From: Clostridiales bacterium
Lineage (GTDB): Bacteria > Bacillota > Clostridia > Lachnospirales > Lachnospiraceae
Reading direction: 5' to 3'
DNA length: 9,281 nt
Assembly (NCBI GenBank): GCA_019423835.1
Contig: JAHZAR010000098.1
Location: forward strand, 1 to 9,281
Shown here: piece by piece, positions 1-6,917 of the stretch
Layout of the letters: each line of letters opens with the position of its first letter
How positions within the stretch are numbered: the stretch's first letter is position 1
Translations under genes and position numbers: made by a program
The notes under the pieces: generated by a model
What the model was told of the DNA's origin: nothing
What the model saw: the letters and a program-made list of their open reading frames with translations, nothing else
Databases searched by the model: none

Positions 1-774
1 TTTGGAGAACAGTGCTGCGTCGAGTCTGGCGTGAGAGCGTATGGCACTCTCCTCGTCCTGAAGAAAATAGGAGGGAAAAGTGGCGTTCGAGATAAGGTAG
101 CTGCCTGTAGAATGAAATACCACATTGTGCAGGTGAGAGCATCCCTCTCTTACCAGCCGGTACCGGACAGAAAAGGGAACGAGTGACACATCCTCTGACA
201 CTACAAACACGTGCAGGATACCGCAGGAGGCGCTGGCCTGCTCTAACAGGTACTGATGTCCCAGGGTGAATGGATTGGCATTCAGGACAACAGCGCCGGT
301 GGGCAGCTGCGAAGTTTCCGGCACAGCCGCAGGCTTCACAGGGGCCTCTGCTGTCTCCCGGGCCAGATTCTCAAGATACCGTTCAAAGCCGCCGCGGCGG
401 TTTTCCATAAACACGGTTTCTTCTCCGGCCCGTGCAATTTCATGGAAGCCAAGGCTCTCAAAGAAAGCGGCCTTGCTGCATTTTGTGTATAAAAAGAGAT
501 GGATGTTCCCTTTTCTGCACTGGTAATCCACAAGGTGGGTGACAAGCTGATTTAACAGTCCTTCTCCCTGGAGGGCGGAGGCGACTGCCAGACAGCGCAG
601 TGTCCTGCCGAAACAGGCCCCTGCGGCTGCCAGGTGATAGTCCTCATCATAAAGCCCTGCGATGTAGTCAAGATTTTTATCTCTTCGGATTCCTTCCTTC
701 CGGAGCAGCAAGTCAAGCTGGGCCAGAGCGCGGCTGTCTGTCTGGCGGATTTCACTGATCTGGTATTCTGCCAT
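1..774 (-). CDS. citC: [Citrate (pro-3S)-lyase] ligase CitC (partial, C-terminus beyond left edge)
   Basis: Activates citrate lyase by ATP-dependent acetylation of the thiol of the prosthetic group on its acyl carrier subunit; cytoplasmic, part of anaerobic citrate fermentation. Reading the minus strand from the ATG at 774 gives 258 codons with no stop before the left edge. Residues about 1-125 resemble a GNAT acetyltransferase domain, including an acyl-CoA-loop-like QGEG (69-72). Residues about 158-258 begin the nucleotidyltransferase domain, with NANPFTLGH (165-173) carrying the HxGH-type nucleotide-binding signature in its CitC form (TLGH). The stretch ISNATFPSYF (228-237) also matches the CitC family as I remember it. 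Family proteins are about 340-350 residues, so roughly 85-90 are missing. The start is supported by AGGAG at 780-784 (minus strand), 5 nt from the ATG. The gene is divergent from tepA. Any other citrate lyase genes would lie downstream, outside the window. The GNAT plus nucleotidyltransferase combination makes another function unlikely. Confidence 0.93.
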   Translation of the reverse strand, partial: MAEYQISEIRQTDSRALAQLDLLLRKEGIRRDKNLDYIAGLYDEDYHLAAAGACFGRTLRCLAVASALQGEGLLNQLVTHLVDYQCRKGNIHLFLYTKCSKAAFFESLGFHEIARAGEETVFMENRRGGFERYLENLARETAEAPVKPAAVPETSQLPTGAVVLNANPFTLGHQYLLEQASASCGILHVFVVSEDVSLVPFSVRYRLVREGCSHLHNVVFHSTGSYLISNATFPSYFLQDEESAIRSHARLDAALFSK

Positions 775-807
775 AGTCTCTCCTTTCTTTGAAAGCTGTT
801 TCTTCCT

Positions 808-837
808 ATTATATCGGAATTCCCTGAAAAGATCGAA
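808..837 (-). promoter_or_regulatory. Putative promoter of citC
   Basis: On the minus strand a perfect -10 hexamer TATAAT lies at 813-808, 34 nt upstream of the citC start codon. The best -35 candidate, TTCGAT at 837-832, is 18 bp upstream of it and poor (two of six consensus bases). Transcription would start near 801, leaving a short leader that contains the ribosome binding site. The -10 is convincing by sequence and position; the weak -35 suggests low basal activity or dependence on an activator, which is inference only. Confidence 0.45.
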
Positions 838-981
838 TACGAAAATTCCTATGTCTCTCATAAGGAAAGAATGCAGTGTACCGTGCAGCATATGCGCATA
901 AAAGGATGACTGCAGGGAAGAATAATCCGGAAAGGCTGAGTCGGCATTCAGTCTGAAGAGAACGGAAATGGAGGAAAAGAA

Positions 982-1770
982 ATGGACTACTTGAATGAGT
1001 TGGAAACCATCTGCCTGCCTGACAGAAGAGGGGGCAGAGAGAGGATGCGGGCGCAGGATTCACCTGTTTCAGATTCGGGGGAGAGGAGCAGTCTGGATGA
1101 AAAACTGAAGACAGAGGAGGAACGGATACAGGAAACGGGGCAGGTGCTTTTGAGCGACAACAGCAAAAAGAACAGAATTCATCTGCTCTCAGTGATCGGA
1201 GAGATCGAGGGACATGAGAATCTGTCCAGCAATACGAAGACTACGAAGTACGAGCATATTCTGCCCAAGCTGGCGGAAATCGAGGATGACGATCAGGTGG
1301 ACGGAATGCTGATCCTGATTAACACAGTGGGAGGAGATGTGAGCTGCGGTCTGGCTCTGGCAGAGATGATCGCATCCCTCAGCCGGCCCACCGTGTCTCT
1401 GGTGATTGGAGACAGCCATTCGATCGGAGTACCCCTGGCGGTTGCCTCCGACTACTCCTTTATTGTGCCCACGGGGACCATGATGATCCATCCGGTTCGG
1501 ATGACGGGAATGGTCATTGGAGCGGTCCAGACCTATGACTATTTTGAGATGATCCAGGACCGGATCCTGAGTTTCGTGTCAGAGCACGCAAAGATTGCCT
1601 ATGACCAGCTGAAAGGACTGATGCTGAACACGAAGATGCTGACCAAGGATCTGGGAACTGTTCTCGTGGGAGAGGAAGCGGTGAAGGAAGGACTGATCGA
1701 TGAGGTTGGAGGAATCCATGAGGCATTGACGAAATTGAATGAATTAATTGAAAAAAAGAAAAAATTTTAA
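982..1770 (+). CDS. tepA: TepA-like ClpP-family serine protease (translocation-enhancing protein)
   Basis: A 262-residue ClpP/crotonase-fold protein. Residues 1 to about 65 are a charged, probably disordered extension not found in true ClpP; the ClpP fold follows from about 66 to 250. NTVGGD (114-119) matches the oxyanion-hole glycines, GDSHSIG (143-149) places the nucleophile at Ser147, and MIHP (168-171) places the catalytic His at 170. Where ClpP has its third catalytic residue (Asp) this protein aligns Gly225, within DLGT (223-226), so the triad is not standard; Asp223 is nearby. ClpP proper is about 195 residues. The Bacillus homologue TepA (YmfB) is encoded just upstream of spoIIIE and has been linked to protein secretion or degradation of secretory material; the same neighbour here (ftsK) supports the assignment. 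The start has a strong site, GGAGG at 970-974, 7 nt from the ATG. No signal peptide or membrane segment is visible. The substrate is unknown. A general ClpP subunit is less likely given the extension and the neighbour. Confidence 0.85.
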   Translation: MDYLNELETICLPDRRGGRERMRAQDSPVSDSGERSSLDEKLKTEEERIQETGQVLLSDNSKKNRIHLLSVIGEIEGHENLSSNTKTTKYEHILPKLAEIEDDDQVDGMLILINTVGGDVSCGLALAEMIASLSRPTVSLVIGDSHSIGVPLAVASDYSFIVPTGTMMIHPVRMTGMVIGAVQTYDYFEMIQDRILSFVSEHAKIAYDQLKGLMLNTKMLTKDLGTVLVGEEAVKEGLIDEVGGIHEALTKLNELIEKKKKF

Positions 1771-1774
1771 TGCG

Positions 1775-1803
1775 TTGCATTTTCACCTAAATTTATGTAT
1801 ACT
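1775..1803 (+). promoter_or_regulatory. Putative promoter of ftsK
   Basis: TTGCAT (1775-1780) and TATACT (1798-1803) are separated by exactly 17 bp, and a TG directly precedes the -10. The -10 matches five of six consensus bases and the -35 three of six. The start point would fall near 1810, giving a leader of about 110 nt before the GTG start of ftsK. It begins 5 bases after the tepA stop, so ftsK and the genes behind it can probably be transcribed apart from tepA, whether or not read-through also occurs. Confidence 0.5.
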
Positions 1804-1812
1804 TATCTAAGT
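1801..1812. repeat. Near-palindromic 12-mer, copy 1 (overlaps ftsK -10 and start point)
   Basis: ACTTATCTAAGT is a palindrome of two 5-bp arms (ACTTA/TAAGT) around a TC centre. It overlaps the last three bases of the putative -10 and spans the expected transcription start of ftsK. Bases 1801-1811 are the exact reverse complement of 1912-1922. Its symmetry and position are what a dimeric repressor site would show, but no regulator can be named and binding is inference. Confidence 0.5.
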
Positions 1813-1856
1813 GTGTGAGGATTCACAGAGAAAAGCCGCAGCAAATCTGGCTCGGC

Positions 1857-1887
1857 TTCCCTCCGCCGCAGTCTGCGGCAGAGGGAA
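1857..1887 (+). promoter_or_regulatory. Strong stem-loop in the ftsK leader
   Basis: Bases 1857-1870 and 1874-1887 are complementary over 14 positions with one mismatch (C1864 against A1880) around a 3-nt loop (GTC). The stem is GC-rich and lies 33 nt upstream of the ftsK start. No T-run follows on either strand, so it does not look like an intrinsic terminator. Its 3' arm contains CTGCGGC (1873-1879), which could pair instead with GCCGCAG at 1835-1841, and its 5' edge overlaps CGGCTT (1853-1858), which can pair with AAGCCG (1833-1838). The leader can therefore fold in mutually exclusive ways; whether this has a regulatory role is unknown. Confidence 0.5.
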
Positions 1888-1910
1888 ATGATAAGTAATA
1901 GAATCTGGAG

Positions 1911-1922
1911 GCTTAGATAAGT
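1911..1922. repeat. Near-palindromic 12-mer, copy 2 (spans ftsK SD-start spacer)
   Basis: GCTTAGATAAGT contains the arms CTTA/TAAG around a GA centre and is the inverse of copy 1 at 1801-1812 (11 bp identical). It begins in the last base of the Shine-Dalgarno GGAGG (1907-1911), fills the 9-nt spacer and covers the first two bases of the GTG start. A further half-site, GATAAGT, lies at 1890-1896, 26 bp before the same heptamer inside this copy. It could act as a second DNA operator or, less likely, pair with copy 1 in RNA; the predicted start near 1810 would remove most of copy 1 from the transcript. Confidence 0.5.
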
Positions 1923-4900
1923 GGCAGGTACAAGCAGGAAACGACAGGAAACATCAGAAAGTCCAAGATCGAGAGCGAAAAACAGCAGAGGGCAGGCGGG
2001 AACGGCCGGCCGTGGAAACTCTGCAAAAACAGATAGAAAGACGGGAAAGGGAACTGGAGGCCGGGGAGCCAGAGGCTCTGCTTCCAAAGCAGAATCGGGG
2101 GCCAGGGGAACAAGCCGCCGGAAAGCAGCGCAGCCGGAACCGGAGGAAAACAGCTTTATTGTGACGGAAGTGGCGATTATCGCTGTGTTTGCGGTATCGG
2201 TGCTCCTGTTTTTGAGCAATTTCCATCTTTGCGGCGTGGTGGGCGATTTCTGCCGCGAGGCCATGCTGGGAATATTTGGAAAGCTGGGGTATGTGTTCCC
2301 CATTCTTCTGTGTGTGGGAAGCTGTTTTTACGCTTCCAACAGGGGGAACAGGAGGGCCGTGATCAAGCTGGCAGCCTCCGGGCTGACCCTGATTGCTCTC
2401 TGCGGTCTGGCACAGCTGATCTTTGGCGGAGGATACGGGGAAGAGCTGCGCCTGCTCGACTATTTTAAACAGGATGCAGTTTCGGGAAAGGGCGGCGGCC
2501 TTGTAGGGGGCGCCCTTGTTCTGCTGCTCGGCTCCACGGTGGGAACCATCGGCGCGTACCTCATCCTGCTGGTTTTGTTTGCCATCGGAGTAGTGTGCGT
2601 TACGGAGAAATCCCTGGTGGGAGCTGTAAAAAAGGGAAGCGGCCGTGCCTACAGGTATGCGAGAGATGATATGGACCGCCGTCTGGAGCTCTATGAGGAG
2701 AGACGGGAGGAGCGAAGGGAAGAGCGCAGACGCATGAGAGAGGAGAAGGCCCGGGGGATTGACCTGGATGCCGTTACCCTCACAGGCTACCCGGATCACA
2801 CGGACTACGGCGGTGAGCAGGAGGAGTACAGGGGACAGACAGAGAGATACAGCCCTGAATCTGAAGATGAATATGACTCAGAATACGGTTCCGGCTATGA
2901 CGGGGAACGGGAGGATTACATACTGGAGCCGGAGAACCGGGAACCTCTGGATGCCGCCGATATTTTCCGGGGCAGCATTACCATGCCGGGGCAGCCAGCC
3001 GGCCGGCCGGCTGCAACCGGAGGAGTGGAGGCTTTTTCAGAAAAAGACAGGAAGGCCGACGCCTGCATACAGGAAAAAGAGAAAGAGCATGGCTTCAGCC
3101 CGGCTAAAAACAGTGAAAGACAGGAGTCAGGGGAAGACAGAAGGGATATTCCGGCAACTGAGCCAGAAGAGACAACACGTCCTGAACATGAGAAATCCGG
3201 AGAGAGGAAAGATGCCTGCTCCAGGCCTCTGATGAGCCGGAAAAAAGATTCACCCCACGCAAAGGAACTGCTGAGGGAGATGGAGACAAATGAGGCGGAG
3301 CATTTCCAGGATGATGAAGTCGCCCCGTATCCGGGTGTCCGTTATCAGGATACCCCGGCCAGAGAGGAAGCACTCTTAAAGAGTATCTATGCAGACAGAG
3401 ACACGAGAACCTTTGCTGAGATGAGTATCGTGGATGATACCACGTATTCCGGTGAGGAGGATGTCTGCTGCGAAGCTGCAGACGGAGAGACGGAAAGCAA
3501 TAGAGAGGAGGAGACAGACTTTGACAGCGGGGATATGGCTGGAAGAGCTGCCCTCTCTGCCGTCCGGGATCATCTGAACCGGGAGAGCGGCGGGGAAAAG
3601 CCTGCCGGGGAAAAGATTGCCGGGTCCGCTTCACAGCCGCGCAGTACCTTCTTCATTCCGGAGGAAGCAGAGCCGGTAGTTACGGCATCCGGCAAGGTGA
3701 TAGAGACAGACACAGAGGAGATTCGAAGAACCATCGAGAAGAAGCGGGCAGAATACAGCCGCATTCCGGATGAAGAGCTGAGCGTGCGGGAGCAGATGGA
3801 TCGCAGAAAAAGCAGGGAAGCTGCGGCGCCGCCAAAACGGGAAGCAGAGAAAAAACCTTATGTATTTCCTCCTCTTGACCTTTTAAAGAAGGGAAAGCCT
3901 CTGGCGGGACGATCCGAGCAGGTGTATAAGGATACCGCTATCAAGCTGCAGCAGACCCTGAGAAATTTCGGCGTCGGCGTTACAGTTACCAACATCAGCT
4001 GCGGACCGGCTGTCACCAGATATGAGCTGCACCCGGAACAGGGGGTTAAGGTCAGCAAGATTGTGTCCCTGTCCGACGACATCAAGCTCAACCTGGCTGC
4101 CGCTGATATCCGAATCGAGGCTCCTATTCCGGGCAAGGCAGCAGTGGGAATTGAGGTTCCGAACAAGGAAACGGAAACGGTGCTTTTAAGAGATCTTCTG
4201 GAATCAGAGGAATTCAAACGGGCATCCTCCAAGCTGTCCTTCGCGGTAGGAAAGGACATTGCAGGGCAGACGGTTGTGACGGATATTGCAAAAATGCCGC
4301 ATCTTCTGATCGCAGGCGCCACAGGCTCCGGTAAGTCTGTCTGCATCAATACGCTGATTATGAGCGTGATCTATAAGGCGGATCCGGAGGATGTAAAGCT
4401 GATCATGATCGATCCGAAGGTGGTGGAGCTGAGCGTATACAATGGAATCCCGCACCTCCTCATTCCGGTAGTCACAGACCCGAAGAAAGCCTCCGGCGCC
4501 CTCAACTGGGCTGTAGCCGAGATGACAGAGCGCTATCAGAAATTTGCAAAATACAATGTCCGTGACCTGAAGGGCTACAACGAAAAAATTAAATCCATTG
4601 ACGATATAGAGGACGAAAACAAGCCGAAAAAACTGCCCCAGATTATTATTATCGTGGACGAGCTTGCCGATCTGATGATGGTGGCTCCAGGCGAGGTAGA
4701 GGATTCCATCTGCCGTCTGGCCCAGCTTGCGAGGGCGGCAGGAATTCACCTGGTAATCGCTACCCAGAGACCGTCTGTCAATGTCATCACAGGACTGATC
4801 AAAGCCAACATCCCGTCGAGAATTGCCTTTTCTGTGTCCTCAGGCGTGGACTCCAGGACGATCATCGATATGAACGGAGCTGAGAAGCTTCTCGGAAAAG

Positions 4901-5313
4901 GCGATATGCTTTTCTACCCTCAGGGAATCCAGAAGCCTCAGCGTGTCCAGGGCGCCTTCGTATCTGACCAGGAGGTTTCCAGAGTTGTGGAGTTCCTGGC
5001 CGAGCAGGGGATGACTACCGAGTACGACCCTGAGGTGGAAAAGAAGATGACTGCTCCGGCAGCCGGGGCAGGGCCTGACGGAGCAAATGACAGAGATGCC
5101 TATTTCGAGCAGGCAGCCCGGTTTATTATCGAGAAGGACAAGGCTTCCATCGGAATGCTTCAGAGGATGTTAAAAATCGGATTTAACCGGGCGGCCCGCA
5201 TCATGGACCAGCTGGCTGAGGCCGGAGTGGTAGGAGAGGATGAGGGCACAAAGCCGAGAAAGGTTCTGATGAGCATGGAGCAGTTCGAGGAGCTATTGGA
5301 GCAGGGCTTCTAG
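1921..5313 (+). CDS. ftsK: DNA translocase FtsK/SpoIIIE
   Basis: A 1130-residue membrane-anchored hexameric ATPase that pumps double-stranded DNA through the closing division septum; in spore formers the same protein moves the chromosome into the forespore. Residues 1-76 are basic and low complexity, then hydrophobic membrane segments lie at about 79-99, 120-137, 147-168 and 194-228. A long, charged, mostly acidic linker runs from about 230 to 660, opening with a helix that repeats EERR three times near 259-270. The motor spans about 665-1040: Walker A GATGSGKS at 799-806 (Lys805) and Walker B IIIIVDE ending in Asp913-Glu914. A C-terminal winged-helix gamma domain (about 1059-1126) includes NRAARIMDQ, the part that reads polar sequence motifs in this family. 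At 1130 residues it is much longer than Bacillus SpoIIIE (about 790), mainly because of the linker. The start is GTG with GGAGG at 1907-1911, 9 nt away. Sequence alone does not separate a vegetative FtsK from a sporulation SpoIIIE role; the tepA neighbour matches the spoIIIE locus of Bacillus. Confidence 0.96.
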   Translation: MAGTSRKRQETSESPRSRAKNSRGQAGTAGRGNSAKTDRKTGKGTGGRGARGSASKAESGARGTSRRKAAQPEPEENSFIVTEVAIIAVFAVSVLLFLSNFHLCGVVGDFCREAMLGIFGKLGYVFPILLCVGSCFYASNRGNRRAVIKLAASGLTLIALCGLAQLIFGGGYGEELRLLDYFKQDAVSGKGGGLVGGALVLLLGSTVGTIGAYLILLVLFAIGVVCVTEKSLVGAVKKGSGRAYRYARDDMDRRLELYEERREERREERRRMREEKARGIDLDAVTLTGYPDHTDYGGEQEEYRGQTERYSPESEDEYDSEYGSGYDGEREDYILEPENREPLDAADIFRGSITMPGQPAGRPAATGGVEAFSEKDRKADACIQEKEKEHGFSPAKNSERQESGEDRRDIPATEPEETTRPEHEKSGERKDACSRPLMSRKKDSPHAKELLREMETNEAEHFQDDEVAPYPGVRYQDTPAREEALLKSIYADRDTRTFAEMSIVDDTTYSGEEDVCCEAADGETESNREEETDFDSGDMAGRAALSAVRDHLNRESGGEKPAGEKIAGSASQPRSTFFIPEEAEPVVTASGKVIETDTEEIRRTIEKKRAEYSRIPDEELSVREQMDRRKSREAAAPPKREAEKKPYVFPPLDLLKKGKPLAGRSEQVYKDTAIKLQQTLRNFGVGVTVTNISCGPAVTRYELHPEQGVKVSKIVSLSDDIKLNLAAADIRIEAPIPGKAAVGIEVPNKETETVLLRDLLESEEFKRASSKLSFAVGKDIAGQTVVTDIAKMPHLLIAGATGSGKSVCINTLIMSVIYKADPEDVKLIMIDPKVVELSVYNGIPHLLIPVVTDPKKASGALNWAVAEMTERYQKFAKYNVRDLKGYNEKIKSIDDIEDENKPKKLPQIIIIVDELADLMMVAPGEVEDSICRLAQLARAAGIHLVIATQRPSVNVITGLIKANIPSRIAFSVSSGVDSRTIIDMNGAEKLLGKGDMLFYPQGIQKPQRVQGAFVSDQEVSRVVEFLAEQGMTTEYDPEVEKKMTAPAAGAGPDGANDRDAYFEQAARFIIEKDKASIGMLQRMLKIGFNRAARIMDQLAEAGVVGEDEGTKPRKVLMSMEQFEELLEQGF

Positions 5314-5384
5314 GTTTATAGAATATTATTCACACGTGCGCCTTACGAGGCATTCCCGCGTATGATAAAAAGGGAGGAAAAGAG

Positions 5385-6848
5385 ATGTTTTGCGACTGGT
5401 TAAAGGAACTGAAATATGAGCTGGTTCAGGGGGAACTGGACGTGCCGGCAGAGGACGTGGTCTATGATTCCAGGAAGGCCGGAAAGGACACGGTTTTTGT
5501 CTGCATGAAGGGGACAAACGTGGATTCTCACGACTTTATTCCCGATGTCCTGAAGGCAGGGACAAAAATCCTGGTGGTCGAGAGGGAGGTTTCTGAAATT
5601 CCGGAGGATGTAACGGTTATTCGGGTGGAGAACGGACGGAATGCTCTGGCTCTCCTCTCTGCCGCCCGCTTTAACTATCCGGCAGGGAAGATGGTCACCA
5701 TCGGCGTGACGGGGACAAAAGGAAAAACCACGACTACCTACATGATTAAGTCCATTCTGGAGGCCTGCGGAAAAAAGGTGGGTCTGATCGGCACAAACGG
5801 GGCAGTGATCGGCGACAAACACTACGCCACAAAAAATACTACCCCCGAGTCCTATCTGCTGGAGCAGTATTTTGATGAGATGGTGAAGGCCGGCTGTGAG
5901 TACATGGTAATGGAGGTTTCCTCACAGAGCTATCTGATGCACCGGGTGGACGGACTGACCTTCGACTATGGCCTGTTTTTAAATATCTCCAATGATCATA
6001 TCGGTCCGGGAGAGCACGCGGATTTTGAAGAGTATCTTCACTATAAGAAGCAGCTTTTAAAGAACTGCAAGACGGCCATTGTCAATGAGGATGACGAGCA
6101 TTTTGAGGAGATCATAAGGGGCGCTCAGGCCAAAATCCATACCTTCTCCCTTGAGCGGCCGGCGGACTTTGAGGCCTCCGGCATCGGCGATGTGGCAGGG
6201 AGCGCCTTTGTGGGCCTTGTGTTCCAGGTGATGGGAAATTATGAGATGGAGGTCAAGGTAAACGTGCCGGGACGCTTTAACGCAGCCAATGCCCTGGCAG
6301 CCGTCGCCCTGTGCAGTTTCTTAGAGCTGCCGAAGCCGAAGGTAGCTCATGGGCTTGAGCATTTAAAGATTGACGGAAGGATGGAGATCGTCTACAAGTC
6401 CTCCAAGATGACGGTGATTGTGGATTACGCCCACAACGCAGTCAGCATGGAGAGCCTGCTTAAAACCCTCCGGGATTATAAGCCGAAACGCCTGGTCTGT
6501 GTCTTCGGATGCGGCGGAAACAGGGCAAAGGAGAGGCGGTATTCCATGGGGGAGATCGGCGGAAAGCTGGCAGATTTCTGCATTATCACAGAGGACAATT
6601 CCAGATATGAGGATGTGAATGACATTCTGACGGATATTAAGGTAGGACTTTCCATGACAAGCGGAACGTATATCGAGATTCCGGACCGGAGAAGGGCCAT
6701 TGAATTTGCCATCTCCCATGCCCATGACGGGGATATGATTGCCATTATTGGAAAGGGACATGAGGACTATCAGGAGATCCGGGGTGTCCGCTATCCCTTC
6801 TCAGACAGGCAGGTAGTGCTGGAGACCGTTGAGAAGCTGGGACTGTAG
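5385..6848 (+). CDS. murE: UDP-MurNAc-L-Ala-D-Glu:amino acid ligase MurE (probably meso-diaminopimelate)
   Basis: Cytoplasmic ligase of 487 residues that adds the third amino acid to UDP-MurNAc-L-Ala-D-Glu using ATP. The N-terminal UDP-binding domain (about 1-100) contains the family's DSR (28-30). The central ATPase has GTKGKTTT (110-117), EVSSQ (177-181) and Lys221 at the place of the carbamylated lysine. The C-terminal domain has VDYAHN (346-351) and the FGCGGNR loop (374-380). For the third residue, DNSR (404-407) replaces the usual DNPR of diaminopimelate-adding enzymes; its Arg407 and Glu460 in GKGHEDYQ (457-464) correspond to the E. coli residues that contact diaminopimelate (Arg416 and Glu468 as I recall), so that substrate is favoured over lysine. 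DHIGPGEH (204-211) differs from the DHLDYHG of E. coli. The start has GGGAGG at 5372-5377, 7 nt from the ATG. It follows ftsK by 71 nt and precedes murF, its pathway successor; no strong promoter of its own is visible. Confidence 0.92.
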   Translation: MFCDWLKELKYELVQGELDVPAEDVVYDSRKAGKDTVFVCMKGTNVDSHDFIPDVLKAGTKILVVEREVSEIPEDVTVIRVENGRNALALLSAARFNYPAGKMVTIGVTGTKGKTTTTYMIKSILEACGKKVGLIGTNGAVIGDKHYATKNTTPESYLLEQYFDEMVKAGCEYMVMEVSSQSYLMHRVDGLTFDYGLFLNISNDHIGPGEHADFEEYLHYKKQLLKNCKTAIVNEDDEHFEEIIRGAQAKIHTFSLERPADFEASGIGDVAGSAFVGLVFQVMGNYEMEVKVNVPGRFNAANALAAVALCSFLELPKPKVAHGLEHLKIDGRMEIVYKSSKMTVIVDYAHNAVSMESLLKTLRDYKPKRLVCVFGCGGNRAKERRYSMGEIGGKLADFCIITEDNSRYEDVNDILTDIKVGLSMTSGTYIEIPDRRRAIEFAISHAHDGDMIAIIGKGHEDYQEIRGVRYPFSDRQVVLETVEKLGL

Positions 6849-6917
6849 GCCTCCATAAAATAGTTCAGAATCTTGCCGCAAAGTTAGCAGGAATTATCAC
6901 ATAGGACGGTAGAAGCG

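Noticed and set aside
256..526. Two overlapping plus-strand open frames of 78 and 86 codons
   Set aside because: They are antisense to citC, which has a continuous frame with family motifs through this stretch.
871..909. 12-codon open frame after a purine-rich AAGGAAAGA, upstream of tepA
   Set aside because: Too short to judge, with no convincing promoter and no amino-acid run or attenuator structure that would mark a leader peptide.
1769..1784. Small hairpin AATGC-GTT-GCATT followed by T residues after tepA
   Set aside because: Only five mostly weak base pairs and a very short T-run; it overlaps the putative ftsK -35 and is not a credible terminator.
1811..1891. 26-codon GTG-initiated frame in the ftsK leader
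   Set aside because: It has no Shine-Dalgarno site, would begin at the predicted transcript start, and its composition reflects the stem-loop repeats rather than a protein.
1954..2799. Long open frame of 281 codons on the minus strand
   Set aside because: It lies fully inside ftsK, opposite its GC-rich low-complexity and membrane-coding part, has no recognisable domain, and is best explained by base composition.
5361..5366. TATGAT as a -10 box for murE
   Set aside because: No -35 at proper spacing, and the implied start point would fall inside the murE ribosome binding site.
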